64,000 nucleotides of DNA. Origin: Paenibacillus alvei DSM 29. Its GTDB lineage: Bacteria > Bacillota > Bacilli > Paenibacillales > Paenibacillaceae. Shown one piece after another: positions 34,989 to 44,282 of this stretch. How positions within the stretch are numbered: position 1 is the first letter of the stretch; each line of letters starts with the position of its first letter. The stretch lies in contig NZ_AMBZ01000003.1 of the NCBI RefSeq assembly GCF_000293805.1, positions 372,001 to 436,000 on the forward strand, in the 5' to 3' direction. The notes below the pieces were generated by a model. That model worked only from the letters and a program-made list of their open reading frames with translations. It did no database searches and was not told the origin of the DNA. Made by a program: the position numbers and the translations under genes.

Positions 34989-35002
34989 GATAATGATTAT
35001 CA
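34988..35002. promoter_or_regulatory. Fur box before flavodoxin
   Basis: TGATAATGATTATCA is an exact match to the Bacillota 7-1-7 Fur consensus (TGATAAT-N-ATTATCA). It overlaps the start region of the promoter at 34960-34988, so iron-loaded Fur should block transcription. Confidence 0.9.
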
Positions 35003-35046
35003 ATATCACAAGTATGTACATAAAACTTTTTTGGAGGGCTATATAC

Positions 35047-35490
35047 ATGAGCACATTGCTTGTTTATGCGAGTATGACAGGAAATACGGAGGAGATGGCA
35101 GAGGCTGTTGCAGAAGGTGTGAAAAGCACAGATGAGTCTCTTACGATGAAGGAAGTCATGGATGCTTATGCATCTGAAATGGCGGACTACGATGGGATAT
35201 TGCTTGGCGCGTATACGTGGGGCGATGGTGAGCTTCCCGATGAGTTCCTTGATTTCTTCGAGGAAATGGATGATGTTGATCTGACAGGAAAGAAAGCGGC
35301 TGTGTTTGGTTCATGTGACTCTTCCTACGCTCAATACGGTGCTGCGGTTGATATTCTGATTGATAAGTTGCGTGAACGTGGTTGTGAGGTCATACTGGAT
35401 GGCTTAAAAGTAGAGTTGACGCCGAAGTCGGATGAGAAGGAACAGTGCAGACAATTTGGCAGCTCCTTTATTGGCAAGCTTCGTGGCTAA
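35047..35490 (+). CDS. flavodoxin, iron-regulated
   Basis: A 147-residue short-chain flavodoxin. The FMN phosphate loop is SMTGNTEEMAEAV (residues 9-21), the first flavin-stacking loop is GAYTWGDGELPDE and the second is GSCDSSYAQYGAAVD. It carries single electrons in place of ferredoxin in the cytosol. The perfect Fur box in its promoter indicates induction under iron starvation, when ferredoxin is scarce. ATG 35047 follows TGGAGGG. It is monocistronic, with a terminator about 60 bases downstream. Confidence 0.93.
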   Translation: MSTLLVYASMTGNTEEMAEAVAEGVKSTDESLTMKEVMDAYASEMADYDGILLGAYTWGDGELPDEFLDFFEEMDDVDLTGKKAAVFGSCDSSYAQYGAAVDILIDKLRERGCEVILDGLKVELTPKSDEKEQCRQFGSSFIGKLRG

Positions 35491-35549
35491 TTTCTATATT
35501 GTAATTTTGTATTAATGAATTGGTTATATTTTGCGCGTTAGAAGAAATA

Positions 35550-35587
35550 GCAGCTCGTCCGCTCATGCAGCGTGCGGGCTGTTTTTA
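35550..35587 (+). terminator. terminator after flavodoxin
   Basis: AGCAGC...CGTCCGC pairs with GCGTGCGGGCT imperfectly around the loop TCATGCA, followed by GTTTTTATTT. It is GC-rich in an AT-rich gap. Confidence 0.6.
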
Positions 35588-35691
35588 TTTGCGATAATAA
35601 GGGTATATCAAATTGTTGGCTGTTAGACAACTATGGGTGAATATGGCATGATTTTGTGTAGATGGAATCCATCAATAGGAGGGAGATACTT

Positions 35692-36255
35692 ATGCGCAAG
35701 ACAGAACTATTCTTTCCAGTTCCGGTTCTTAGCACACCTCGCACACGAATGAAGGAGATGACATTTCACGATGCTGAGGATATGTTCAAGTATGCATCCG
35801 ATGAGGAGATTTCCCGGTTTGCAACCTGGCCCGCTCATCAGACGATCGAAGATTCTCAGCGCTTTCTGAACTTGATTAGTCAACGATATCATCACGGAGA
35901 AATTGCACCGTGGGGCATATATGACAAGCAGTCTGAGCGGCTTATCGGCACATGCGGCTTCGGATATTGGAATCAGAACCATGCGCGCGCTGAAATCGGC
36001 TACGCCCTATCAAAAACATATTGGGGTCAGGGCATCATGACAGAAGTTGTGGATGAGGTCATTCGTTATGGATTTTCGAAGATGAAGCTTGTCCGGATCG
36101 AGGCTCGCTGTTTTCCAAATAATTATGCTTCTATACGTGTGTTGGAGAAATGCGGGATGGAGCAAGAGGGGATGCTGCGCAAGCATATATTGGCAAAAGG
36201 ACGCTATGAGGATGTCCTCTTGTTCTCTATTATCAACAAAGCTGTGTTGAATTAA
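35692..36255 (+). CDS. RimJ/RimL-type GNAT acetyltransferase
   Basis: A 187-residue protein of the RimJ/RimL/YjcK group. It has TPRTRMKEMTFHDAEDMFKY, WGIYDKQSERLIGTCGF, AEIGYALSKTYWGQGIMTEV (acetyl-CoA loop) and FPNNYASIRVLEKCGMEQEG, the subgroup's C-terminal signature. Members acetylate N-termini of ribosomal proteins or small amines; the target is not determinable. ATG 35692 follows AGGAGGGAG by 7 bases; the in-frame upstream start at 35662 has no site. It ends before a bidirectional terminator. Confidence 0.88.
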   Translation: MRKTELFFPVPVLSTPRTRMKEMTFHDAEDMFKYASDEEISRFATWPAHQTIEDSQRFLNLISQRYHHGEIAPWGIYDKQSERLIGTCGFGYWNQNHARAEIGYALSKTYWGQGIMTEVVDEVIRYGFSKMKLVRIEARCFPNNYASIRVLEKCGMEQEGMLRKHILAKGRYEDVLLFSIINKAVLN

Positions 36256-36270
36256 AATATAAAAAACATA

Positions 36271-36320
36271 AAAAGAGCAGTACAGGTTATCAAAAGGTAT
36301 TAACCAGCAATGCTCTTTTA
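36271..36320. terminator. bidirectional terminator
   Basis: AAAAGAGCA (36271-36279) and TGCTCTTTT (36311-36319) flank a 31-base loop between the GNAT gene and the converging stalk-domain gene. Confidence 0.7.
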
Positions 36321-36367
36321 TGATTCAAGCTCGATTAGTTTTATTCTGTGTCCGTCCTTTTGATACG

Positions 36368-36856
36368 CTACCAATTGTTTAGCAGGGTGACAGTTTTGGT
36401 TTTGCTGTCCCAACCAAAGTGATAGTCGAATACGTTCTGCAGCAGACGGAGAGGAATGTAGGTTTTGTTGTTTATAATTTTGGGATATGTCGTAAGGACG
36501 GTATCCTTGCCATTTACCTTCATTTTGTCCGTGAGCGAGCTCCATGTGATATCGGATTTATCGCCTTCAATATATACGGTGTGGCTGAATGCCTCCCATC
36601 GTACCTTCAAATTCAATTGTACGCTTAAATCCTTAACAGGGATGTAAGTCATTCCATTCTCGATAAGGCCTTCATGGGTTAAGGCGTTTCCATCCATATC
36701 TACCACACGTACGGCCGGGATTGACGGCTTGTGAGGCTTATATGAGGCCAGCTCGCCTGCATATGCGATGCCTGAACTGATGAGAATGGTTGATATAAAT
36801 AGACAACCTATTAGAATGAATAGGCTATAATTCCATTTGCGAGTTACATTATTCAT
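36368..36856 (-). CDS. secreted copper-amine-oxidase-N (stalk) domain protein
   Basis: A 162-residue exported protein. ATG 36856 gives a signal peptide (MNNVTRKWNYSLFILIGCLF, cleaved near AYAGE). The mature part is a single stalk domain: VDMDGNALTHEGLIENGMTY, IPVKDLSVQLNLKVRWE and, near the end, YIPLRLLQNVFDYHFGWDSK then TVTLLNNW. Such domains are abundant in Paenibacillus surface proteins and probably mediate binding, not catalysis. AAAGGGGG lies 13 bases upstream, rather far. No enzyme domain is attached. Confidence 0.82.
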   Translation of the reverse strand: MNNVTRKWNYSLFILIGCLFISTILISSGIAYAGELASYKPHKPSIPAVRVVDMDGNALTHEGLIENGMTYIPVKDLSVQLNLKVRWEAFSHTVYIEGDKSDITWSSLTDKMKVNGKDTVLTTYPKIINNKTYIPLRLLQNVFDYHFGWDSKTKTVTLLNNW

Positions 36857-37027
36857 GAGAACCGGAAAACCCCCTTTAACAGATATAACGATTTTGTAAC
36901 AAAAAAGTTGCAACATATCAAAACTCTTTTTTGGAGCTGGACAAGTACGGGAACTGCATGAGAAAATAAAAAACATTCCTTCGAAGTTAGTACCAATCAC
37001 ATTGATCTTAATCTGGGGGAGTTCACG

Positions 37028-37819
37028 TTGGATAAAATCATCATCATCTCCTTGCTTACTTTACTTATCCATTTATTTGAGACACTGTCCTATGCGGTGC
37101 GATACGCAGGCGTGCGTACAGGCAGGCTTGCGGTTGCTCTATCCTTAACCGGTATTATTGTCCTCGTATCTCGTACTTCGAACTTGCTTCAAGGCCCTAT
37201 GACAGGGAAAATGATTGACTATGCGAAGCAGAATCCGGAATTTGATTTGGAAGGTCAATTTCGAATCGTGATTGGCGCTTCCACTGCAGGAACACTACTT
37301 GCGATGCTCTTATTCCCAACTGCTGTTATGATTGCAACGAGAGTCATACGTCATTTAGAAGTCTCAGGCTCTATTCCGAAATTAATTACCTCGGTATCTC
37401 TTGATCAGCTCCGACATGTAAAGCATCATCTTCGAACACCGACCTGGAGAATGCTTCGCTCGCTGCGAATTCTGGGTATCCCGAAGCGATTGCTGTTATT
37501 GAACTGCCTGGTCACCAGCATTTATACGATAGGTGTTCTTGCTGCACTTTACGCATCAGCGCTCAATCCCGAATATAGTACGGCTGCTTCCCAATCTTCC
37601 GGTCTTATTAATGGACTAGCTACGATCATACTCACGATCTTTGTCGATCCGCAAATGGCAATGCTTACCGATCGCGCAATGGGCGATGCAAAAGAACGAA
37701 ATCGACTAGGAAAAATATTCGCACTCCTGATGTTTTCAAGAGTAATAGGAACAATTGTAGCTCAGCTTCTGTTCTATCCAGCTGCTGCGTGGATCTCCTG
37801 GGTTGTGCAAATACTTTAA
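37028..37819 (+). CDS. amj: lipid II flippase Amj
   Basis: A 263-residue membrane protein with about six hydrophobic segments and the Amj/YdaH pattern: LFETLSYAVRYAGVRTGRLA, LVSRTSNLLQGPMTGKMID and, towards the C-terminus, IFVDPQMAMLTDRAMGD. Amj flips lipid II across the membrane for peptidoglycan synthesis as an alternative to MurJ; in B. subtilis it is induced by envelope stress. The TTG start at 37028 follows GGGGGAG by about 7 bases. It stands alone, divergent from the stalk-domain gene. Confidence 0.9.
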   Translation: MDKIIIISLLTLLIHLFETLSYAVRYAGVRTGRLAVALSLTGIIVLVSRTSNLLQGPMTGKMIDYAKQNPEFDLEGQFRIVIGASTAGTLLAMLLFPTAVMIATRVIRHLEVSGSIPKLITSVSLDQLRHVKHHLRTPTWRMLRSLRILGIPKRLLLLNCLVTSIYTIGVLAALYASALNPEYSTAASQSSGLINGLATIILTIFVDPQMAMLTDRAMGDAKERNRLGKIFALLMFSRVIGTIVAQLLFYPAAAWISWVVQIL

Positions 37820-38109
37820 CGGTATGTACTTGCGTTCGACATGTGTTTCATTACCCATATTTATGAAAAATGAACCGTTCTTTCTCTAGTAAAGGACAAC
37901 GGACGATATCCCTGCTCTTCGAAAGAAAGGGCAGGTATTTTTGTTGTTCCTTGCAATTGTTGCTATTCGAAATAGAGTTGAGTTGGAATTGAAAACGCTC
38001 TGTTTTTTGTAGATCTGCGCAGAGAGGTGTTGCAAACAGTCGATTTATAGTAATATGAAAATAGTTTATTTTTCCAATCATCAAATGGAATAGGAGTGCT
38101 CAATTTTTT

Positions 38110-39769
38110 ATGGTGGGGAAAGATCGCCCAAGTGTGGTTGTGCTCGGCGGCGGTATCGCTGGCATGAGCGCAGCACATGAATTAATGGAACGTGGATTTC
38201 GTGTCTCTGTGTATGAATGGAGAACGATTCCTGGAGGGAAGGCGCGCAGCATGCCGGTGCCTAATACGGGAACGAATGGGCGTCCTGATTTGCCAGGAGA
38301 ACATGGATTTCGGTTCTTCCCGAAATTTTACAAGCATGTTACCGACACCATGAAACGCATTCCCTATCAGCACCCAAACAGCACGGAACGTTCCACGGTA
38401 TTTGACAATCTCATTGAAGGAACGAATTTGGGGCTTGCCTTCTTTACTCGTCCAATGCTGCCTTTTCTGACCGAATTCCCGCAGTCTATACGCGGTTGGC
38501 GCACACTGCTAAAATCATTATTCGATAACAAGCTAGGCCTAAGCGAGAAGGACGTAGATCGTTATGTCAACTGTCTGTGGCAGGTGCTCACAAGCTGTGA
38601 TGAACGGCGGCTTCTGGAATATCAGCGCGTAGCATGGTGGGATTTCCTTCAGGCGGAGAAGCAATCTGCAGAATTCAGGAACATCTTCACAGGTCTTACT
38701 CGCATATTGGTGGCGGCACGGGCGAAGGAAGCGAATGCCTGTACGGTTGGTACAGTTGCCGCAACAGTAATGCTTGATATGGTGCTGCCAGGAGGGAGCG
38801 CTGATCGCTTATTGAATGGGCCGACCAATGATGTATGGATCAACCCGTGGCTCACTTACTTGAGACAAGGGGGAGTCGATTATCATTGTAAGGCGAAGGT
38901 GGAGCATATTCATTGCAAGAATGGGCGAATCCAGGGTGTGACTATCAAGGAAGAGGAACGGTCGCATATTGTAACTGCAGATTATTATATAGCAGCACTG
39001 CCGGTTGAGGTGATGGCGGAACTCATTACAGAGGATCTTATCGAGGGTGACCCGCTGCTGGGAAGACTGCCTGAGCTTGCAAAAAACGTCGAATGGATGA
39101 ACGGCGTACAGTTCTATTTAAAAGAGGATGTCCCTATCATTCATGGTCATGTCATTTATATGGATAGTCCATGGGCACTGACTTCTGTTTTCGCAAGCTC
39201 AATTTTGGCCGCATTTTCCGATGGAAGGCTTCGGCAATGGAGATGTGGCAGGGATTATCTCGATCGATGTGTCGGACTGGAAAACTCCGGGGATTGTATA
39301 TGGGAAGCCCGCAATGTACTGTACAAGCGAACAAATTAAGATAGAAGTATGGGAGCAATTGAAGCGAAGCTTGAATCAAGGACAAACGGTATTGAGAGAT
39401 GATATGATTGTGCATTGGTATCTTGATGAAGATATTCAATTCCCGAATCCACATGAAGTGATCAACATGGAGCCGCTTCTCGTTAATCATGTGCATACCT
39501 GGAACCTGCGGCCGAATGCGTATACCGCAATTCCTAATCTGTTCCTTGCTTCGGACTATGTTCGTACCAATACAGACTTGGCTACGATGGAAGGGGCGAA
39601 TGAGGCAGCAAGAAGAGCAGTGAACTGCATCATTGAACGTTCTTCGATAGATGCCCCACTTTGCAAAATATGGGATATGTATGATTATCCACTGCTATCG
39701 GCATGGCGCTCCAATGACCGCTCCCGATTCCGTAAAGGACTGCCGTGGAACGGAAAAATCATTGGCTAA
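38110..39769 (+). pseudogene. FAD-dependent phytoene desaturase/HpnE-like amine oxidase, frameshifted
   Basis: An enzyme of about 552 residues in two frames. It begins with a Rossmann FAD site (VVVLGGGIAGMSAAHELMER, then SVYEWRTIPGGKARS). It continues as a carotenoid/hydroxysqualene-oxidase-like protein up to WALTSV at about 39189, then the other frame carries SQAQFWPHFPMEGFGNGDVA and the C-terminal FAD motif YVRTNTDLATMEGANEAARRA. One extra T in TTTT (39188-39191) explains the break: with three T the text reads SVSQAQFW. All functional parts are present once joined. A role in terpenoid or carotenoid metabolism is suggested by family only; no isoprenoid genes are adjacent. ATG 38110 follows AGGAGTG at 11 bases. 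Confidence 0.8.
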
Positions 39770-39823
39770 CTAACAAACATCGTGTACAAGGCACAGAATC
39801 GTTAGGGAAAGGAATAGTGAGGT

Positions 39824-41080
39824 GTGATCCATTCCATATTGGCGCATGAATTCAAAGGGTTGCTGTACATTATGAGTGCAAGTCTAATATTCCTAATCAT
39901 CACCCCAAAGTTCATGTTCGCCCATTACCGTCGCAAATTGCTATTTATCTGTATTTTATTTGTATTAACGTATTTTTATATTGCTTATGAAGATATCGAT
40001 CCATTGTTGTACGGTATTCATTTAACCCCTGTGTTCCTTGCGCTGGCGGCTCTGTTCGAAGGGCTATTGCCCGGACTATTTACATGGCTGGCATTTAACT
40101 TTTGCACATTGCTTTTTTTGCAAATGTACATCATGCCTACATTCGTCGGCTCTACACTGCTGCTCGTAACTGGAATTATTCTGCACTACAAGCAGGTGCT
40201 GCAAAGTACATACTTTAAAATTTTCCTGATGTCGCTTCTCCTGCTGACGGTATATTTGGTTGGCTATTTCATATTCTTCGATAATTGGAGTGCTGTTCAG
40301 CAGTCAGAACTGGTGATTGCAATTATCGGAACCTATCTGTCATCCATGTATGTAAGCTGTATTTATCATCATGTTAAAAATCAAGAACGAATGCGGGAAG
40401 AACTGTTTCGTGCTGAAAAATATCAAGTTATTGGGCAGCTTGCCGCTTCAATTTCACATGAGATTCGCAATCCGCTTACAACTGCGCAAGGCTTTCTGCA
40501 GCTTATGAATCGTAAAAATTTGACAGCAGAGCAAATTCAAACGTATCGAAATTATGCAGCTTCCGGCATTGAACAAGCCAATTCAATCATTACTGACTAT
40601 TTGAATTACGCGAAACCGACAGTGGAAACCGTACGTCCCTTACATGTGCAGGAAGAAATAGATACGGTTGTACCAATGGTATCTCCGCTATGCTTGTTGT
40701 CCAAGGTCGAGATGGTCGTCCAGCATCTATCGCAAAAACCGATGTACATTATGGGAGAATCGAAGAAATTTCAGCAGTCGCTGCTCAACATCATGAAAAA
40801 TGCAGTCGAGTCCATGCCGGATGGAGGAGTGCTGAAGGTTACCACCTGGTCGGATAATGAAGGTGTGCACATTCATATTAAAGACACCGGGGTCGGCATG
40901 AGCAACTACCAAATCAAGCGAATCGGGATGCCTTTCTATACGACGAAGGAGAAGGGGACGGGTCTTGGGCTCATGGTCGTTATCAGTTTAGTAAAATCGA
41001 TGAACGGAACGATATCGTATTATAGCCGACCTAATGAGGGAACTACTTGCGTGCTCCAATATAAGCAAGTGCATTTATAA
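39824..41080 (+). CDS. membrane sensor histidine kinase, KinB-like
   Basis: A 418-residue kinase. Residues 1-185 hold about six membrane helices, like the 5TM-LYT sensors of KinB. The dimerisation domain has the H-box ASISHEIRNPLTTAQGFLQL near residue 210, then the N-box NIMKNAVESMPDGG, G1 DTGVGM and G2 KGTGLGL. The linker KYQVIGQLAASISHEIRNPL is typical of sporulation kinases, so phosphoryl input to Spo0F or a similar relay is plausible. There is no cognate response regulator nearby, also typical of orphan sporulation kinases. GTG 39824 follows AAAGGAA. Confidence 0.88.
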   Translation: MIHSILAHEFKGLLYIMSASLIFLIITPKFMFAHYRRKLLFICILFVLTYFYIAYEDIDPLLYGIHLTPVFLALAALFEGLLPGLFTWLAFNFCTLLFLQMYIMPTFVGSTLLLVTGIILHYKQVLQSTYFKIFLMSLLLLTVYLVGYFIFFDNWSAVQQSELVIAIIGTYLSSMYVSCIYHHVKNQERMREELFRAEKYQVIGQLAASISHEIRNPLTTAQGFLQLMNRKNLTAEQIQTYRNYAASGIEQANSIITDYLNYAKPTVETVRPLHVQEEIDTVVPMVSPLCLLSKVEMVVQHLSQKPMYIMGESKKFQQSLLNIMKNAVESMPDGGVLKVTTWSDNEGVHIHIKDTGVGMSNYQIKRIGMPFYTTKEKGTGLGLMVVISLVKSMNGTISYYSRPNEGTTCVLQYKQVHL

Positions 41081-41147
41081 TTCTTTACTTCGATGTGAAG
41101 TGCAAGTGCTGTCAAATGGGGAACGAATGTTCTGGATGAATGCGCGA

Positions 41148-41197
41148 ACAAAGGACATTCTTCAAGGAAATAGAATTCGCTAAAGAATGTCCTTTGT
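41148..41197. terminator. bidirectional terminator between the kinase and helD
   Basis: A perfect 15-bp inverted repeat (ACAAAGGACATTCTT at 41148-41162, AAGAATGTCCTTTGT at 41183-41197) lies between two converging genes. T-runs are short, so efficiency is uncertain. Confidence 0.65.
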
Positions 41198-41220
41198 ATA
41201 GGTGAATGTGCTGCGTTTCA

Positions 41221-43413
41221 TTAAGGAATATAGTCGACCGTATCTTCGTCATCCGTGCATACGAGCGGCGATAGCTTAGCCGTCGGTTCATGAAGAATCC
41301 ACAACTCGTGCAGGGCGCGTGTGCAGCCAACATACAGCAGCTTCGCATCAAGCAAGCTGCTCGGGTAGCGCTGCTCATCGACGTCAATGACCAGAACAGC
41401 ATCGAATTCCAAGCCTTTGGACAAGTAAACGGGAAGAACGGATATTCCACCCTCATACTGCTGCTCATTTCCATCAATCAGGTGGATTCGCTGCTTCAGA
41501 TCTCCTTCGGCTTCAGCTTGTAGCACGACGTGCAGCTCCCTTGCTTCTTCTGCTGTTCGGGTTAATAACGCAATCGTATTATGCCCGCTGTTCTGGAAGT
41601 CTGCGATCATTTGCTTCAACTGCTTTGCTCTTTCGTCGGCCTTACTGCTGACGATACGCACCTTCTGCCCGCTGCGGAATACAGGAACGGCCAGCATATC
41701 TGTTCCGACACCGCGTTCTAGGATGACATTCGCGAACCGAATGATTTCCATCGTCGAGCGGTAACTGCGTGTTAAAGCGAAGTAATCTGTGGCTTCCGCT
41801 TCGAACAGCTCCCTCATCTCTGACCAATCATGTATCCCGGCATAGGCGTGAATCCCCTGTGAGAGGTCGCCTAGTATAGTGAAAGAGTGGTTCTTGGCGA
41901 AGCGATCCAGTACCGCAATCTGTAACGGTGAGAAGTCTTGAGCCTCGTCGATGACGATATGGTCGTACCGGTATTCCGATGGAATTCCATGCAGAAGGAT
42001 ATGCAGATAAAGCAGCGCTGCCAGATCTTCATGACGTACAGTATTTTTCTTTAGATATGCGAACGTCTCTTTACGTACAGGTTCTGGAATAACGAAGCTG
42101 TTAGAAGCAGTCTCACTGTCCTTAGCTTTTGGGTCGAATAGGGAACGATACATGAGCCACGTATCCAAAGCAGGCCATTTTTTCATGTAGGCCTTGAGAC
42201 GCTGCGTAGACAGCTTCTTCTTATCCTTCAGTATCGTCTTGGAATGTTCTCGCTTTAGCTCCATCTGAATCCAGCGCTGAATGCGCGCCATTACTCGTTC
42301 TTTGCGCTTCGCCGGTTCATAGGAGCGATATTCTTCATGGAACCAGCTGTATATGGTTGCATATGGAAGGACATTTCCGTCCCAAGGTGAAAAGTCGATG
42401 GTAGGAACCGCATGCTGTTCGGACTCCTTCATCAGTTGCTCAATATGAGTGAGGAAGGCAAGAGAGCCTTTGAATCGGCCAGACACTTGGTCACTTAATA
42501 CAGGACGTGAATCCAAGGAGCCGTACCATGTTTCAACCTGTTCCATTGGTGATGCGAGCGTAACCGATAACTGCATATCCATCACGGCCAAGGCCCAGTC
42601 AGGGAACGTCTGCTGCTGGATGTTGCCGACACCCAGTTCAGGCAGGACATCGGATATATAGTTCAGGAACATGCGGTTCGGCGCAAAAATCATCATCTTC
42701 TCAGCACGAATCTGCTCCTGATATTGATAAAGCAAATAAGCAAGGCGGTGCAGGGCTACGGTCGTCTTACCACTACCAGCGACCCCTTGTATGAACAATG
42801 CAGTATTCTTGGGAGCGCGAATGATTCGATCCTGCTCCGCTTGAATCGTAGATACGATATCGCGCAGTCGATTGTCCTTGTTCTCTCCTAATCGGTAGAC
42901 GAGAAATTCGTCTGTGACATGACTGTCGCCTTCAGAACGATTATAGGTGTCTACGACTCTTTGCAATTGTTGGCTACGTACTGCCAGGTTGCGCTTGAGA
43001 TGTACGATGCCCTCGATAGGGCCGTCTAATGAATCATAAGATACCGGAGCGGTTCCGCCGGAGAAGGAATAGAATAAGCTCGCTATTGGTGCTCTCCAGT
43101 CAATCACGAGCGGGTACGCTTCATTCTCGACTTCTGCACTGCGATGAACTCCACGTTTGCCGATATACAGCTTAAGCGCTTCGTTCTTGCCATTTTCTTC
43201 GAAATCGATTCTACCGAAATAAGGCTCTTTGCGAGCTTGAGCCAAGCGTTCTTCTTGCTGTTTGCGATTGTCCTCTAATACTTGCAGTGTGAAGTCGTGC
43301 CCTGTATAAGGGACTACATGATGAACCTTTTCGTATTGTTGCTCGATGATGTCGAGCGTGTCTTTCAGACGGTGTTGCTCTTCTTGAAAGGCACTTTGAA
43401 ACGTGTCGCTCAC
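41221..43413 (-). CDS. helD: HelD, UvrD/Rep-like helicase that recycles RNA polymerase
   Basis: A 730-residue superfamily 1 helicase-like ATPase. The N-terminal coiled-coil arm (residues 1-75, QSAFQEEQHRLKDTLDIIEQ) enters the RNA polymerase secondary channel in known HelD. Then come FGRIDFEENG and VIDWRAPIASLFY, family landmarks. Walker A is GVAGSGKTTVALHRLAYLLY, motif II VIDEAQDFSPLQIAVLD, motif III ILGDLSQGIHAY and motif VI VGCTRALHELWI. HelD removes stalled RNA polymerase from DNA. GTG 43413 has AGGAGG upstream. Not linked to mobile DNA; class II-like architecture of Bacillota. Confidence 0.93.
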   Translation of the reverse strand: MSDTFQSAFQEEQHRLKDTLDIIEQQYEKVHHVVPYTGHDFTLQVLEDNRKQQEERLAQARKEPYFGRIDFEENGKNEALKLYIGKRGVHRSAEVENEAYPLVIDWRAPIASLFYSFSGGTAPVSYDSLDGPIEGIVHLKRNLAVRSQQLQRVVDTYNRSEGDSHVTDEFLVYRLGENKDNRLRDIVSTIQAEQDRIIRAPKNTALFIQGVAGSGKTTVALHRLAYLLYQYQEQIRAEKMMIFAPNRMFLNYISDVLPELGVGNIQQQTFPDWALAVMDMQLSVTLASPMEQVETWYGSLDSRPVLSDQVSGRFKGSLAFLTHIEQLMKESEQHAVPTIDFSPWDGNVLPYATIYSWFHEEYRSYEPAKRKERVMARIQRWIQMELKREHSKTILKDKKKLSTQRLKAYMKKWPALDTWLMYRSLFDPKAKDSETASNSFVIPEPVRKETFAYLKKNTVRHEDLAALLYLHILLHGIPSEYRYDHIVIDEAQDFSPLQIAVLDRFAKNHSFTILGDLSQGIHAYAGIHDWSEMRELFEAEATDYFALTRSYRSTMEIIRFANVILERGVGTDMLAVPVFRSGQKVRIVSSKADERAKQLKQMIADFQNSGHNTIALLTRTAEEARELHVVLQAEAEGDLKQRIHLIDGNEQQYEGGISVLPVYLSKGLEFDAVLVIDVDEQRYPSSLLDAKLLYVGCTRALHELWILHEPTAKLSPLVCTDDEDTVDYIP

Positions 43414-43771
43414 CTTCAGTTACCTCCTAAGAAAGGATTGTATGCTCTTTTCCACTTCCTTGATCGAAACCTCAAAATATGGAAAGAGAAGAACTAATAT
43501 ATCATAACGAGGCTAAAAAGGCAATGAAATTTTGGTTCCCTAGAGAAGGCTCTAGAATTCGGCAAGAGCCGCGGGGCGGCTATATTCGTCAAAATGTACG
43601 CTATCAAGCCATATATAATGATGATAGGAAAAGTAAGTATTAACCTCGATATTCATACCATAATGATGTAATGCGTCGTATTGAAAAGTGGACAAGAGAA
43701 TTTCGACACCTAGATTTTGATTTCCATGTTACAAGTGAGAGTAATCCTAAAAGAGGAGGTGTGTCATTCAA
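43414..43771. other. 358-bp gap with helD promoter and a possible decayed small gene
   Basis: The left part should hold the helD promoter (minus strand). On the plus strand a frame from ATG 43479 reads MEREELIYHNEAKKAMKFWF, stops at TAA 43641-43643, then continues open as RYSYHNDVMRRIEKWTREFR to a TGA (43773-43775) that overlaps the next ATG (43772). No ribosome binding site precedes 43479. It may be a broken small gene or chance. Confidence 0.3.
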
Positions 43772-44071
43772 ATGAAACATTCCAAACGATTTCTTCTCTT
43801 ATGTACAGTATTTGTTATGATGTCAGTTATGCTAAGCGGATGCGTGCCTGGAGACGGCTCGTACTCAGAGCAGTCACCTGCAGGCTTCTTCTGGGGAATA
43901 TGGCATGGATGGATCGCACCGATCTCGCTTATTATTGGATTGTTCAAAGACGGAATTCGTGTTTACGAAATGAATAATACAGGCTGGTGGTATGATTTCG
44001 GATTTTACATAGCAATTGTAGGCGGCTTTGGGGGCTTTGCATTTGGACGAAGAAAAGGGGATCATCATTAA
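43772..44071 (+). CDS. small membrane lipoprotein
   Basis: A 99-residue protein with signal MKHSKRFLLLCTVFVMMSVM and lipobox LSGC (Cys24), followed by an aromatic Gly-rich segment (AGFFWGIWHGWIAPISLIIG) and a second membrane helix (FYIAIVGGFGGFAFGRRKG) with a basic end. It probably loops at the outer membrane face. Similar small lipoproteins recur in Bacillota without known function. ATG 43772 follows AAGAGGAGG. A good terminator follows. Confidence 0.8.
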   Translation: MKHSKRFLLLCTVFVMMSVMLSGCVPGDGSYSEQSPAGFFWGIWHGWIAPISLIIGLFKDGIRVYEMNNTGWWYDFGFYIAIVGGFGGFAFGRRKGDHH

Positions 44072-44096
44072 GTAGACTGTAAGCTAGTTGTCGATA

Positions 44097-44138
44097 TAAA
44101 AGGATTCTTTGCATACTGTCATGCGAGGATCCTTTTTA
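44097..44138 (+). terminator. terminator after the small lipoprotein
   Basis: AAAAGGATtCTTtGCAT pairs with ATGCgAGGATCCTTTTT with two bulges; the stem ends in a T5 run. Confidence 0.8.
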
Positions 44139-44172
44139 TTTGACTAGGAGATGTGATTTATTAAAATGGTCT

Positions 44173-44221
44173 ACATGACAAAAATGAAAGGAAATTGTAA
44201 GGCATAACAATGGTTACATTT
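44173..44221. promoter_or_regulatory. BceR-type operator/promoter element, copy 1
   Basis: A 49-base element repeated at 47024-47072. It contains ACATGACAAAAATGAAAGG and an inverted repeat AAATTGTAA ... TTACATTT (44192-44200, 44214-44221). Both copies lie 53-62 bases before a BceA-like start, suiting a response-regulator site for peptide-antibiotic induction. Confidence 0.55.
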
Positions 44222-44282
44222 CATCGTAACAGGTAAAGTATGTTGTACAGAAAAGGTTTACGAAGGAGTGTAATTCGAATCG

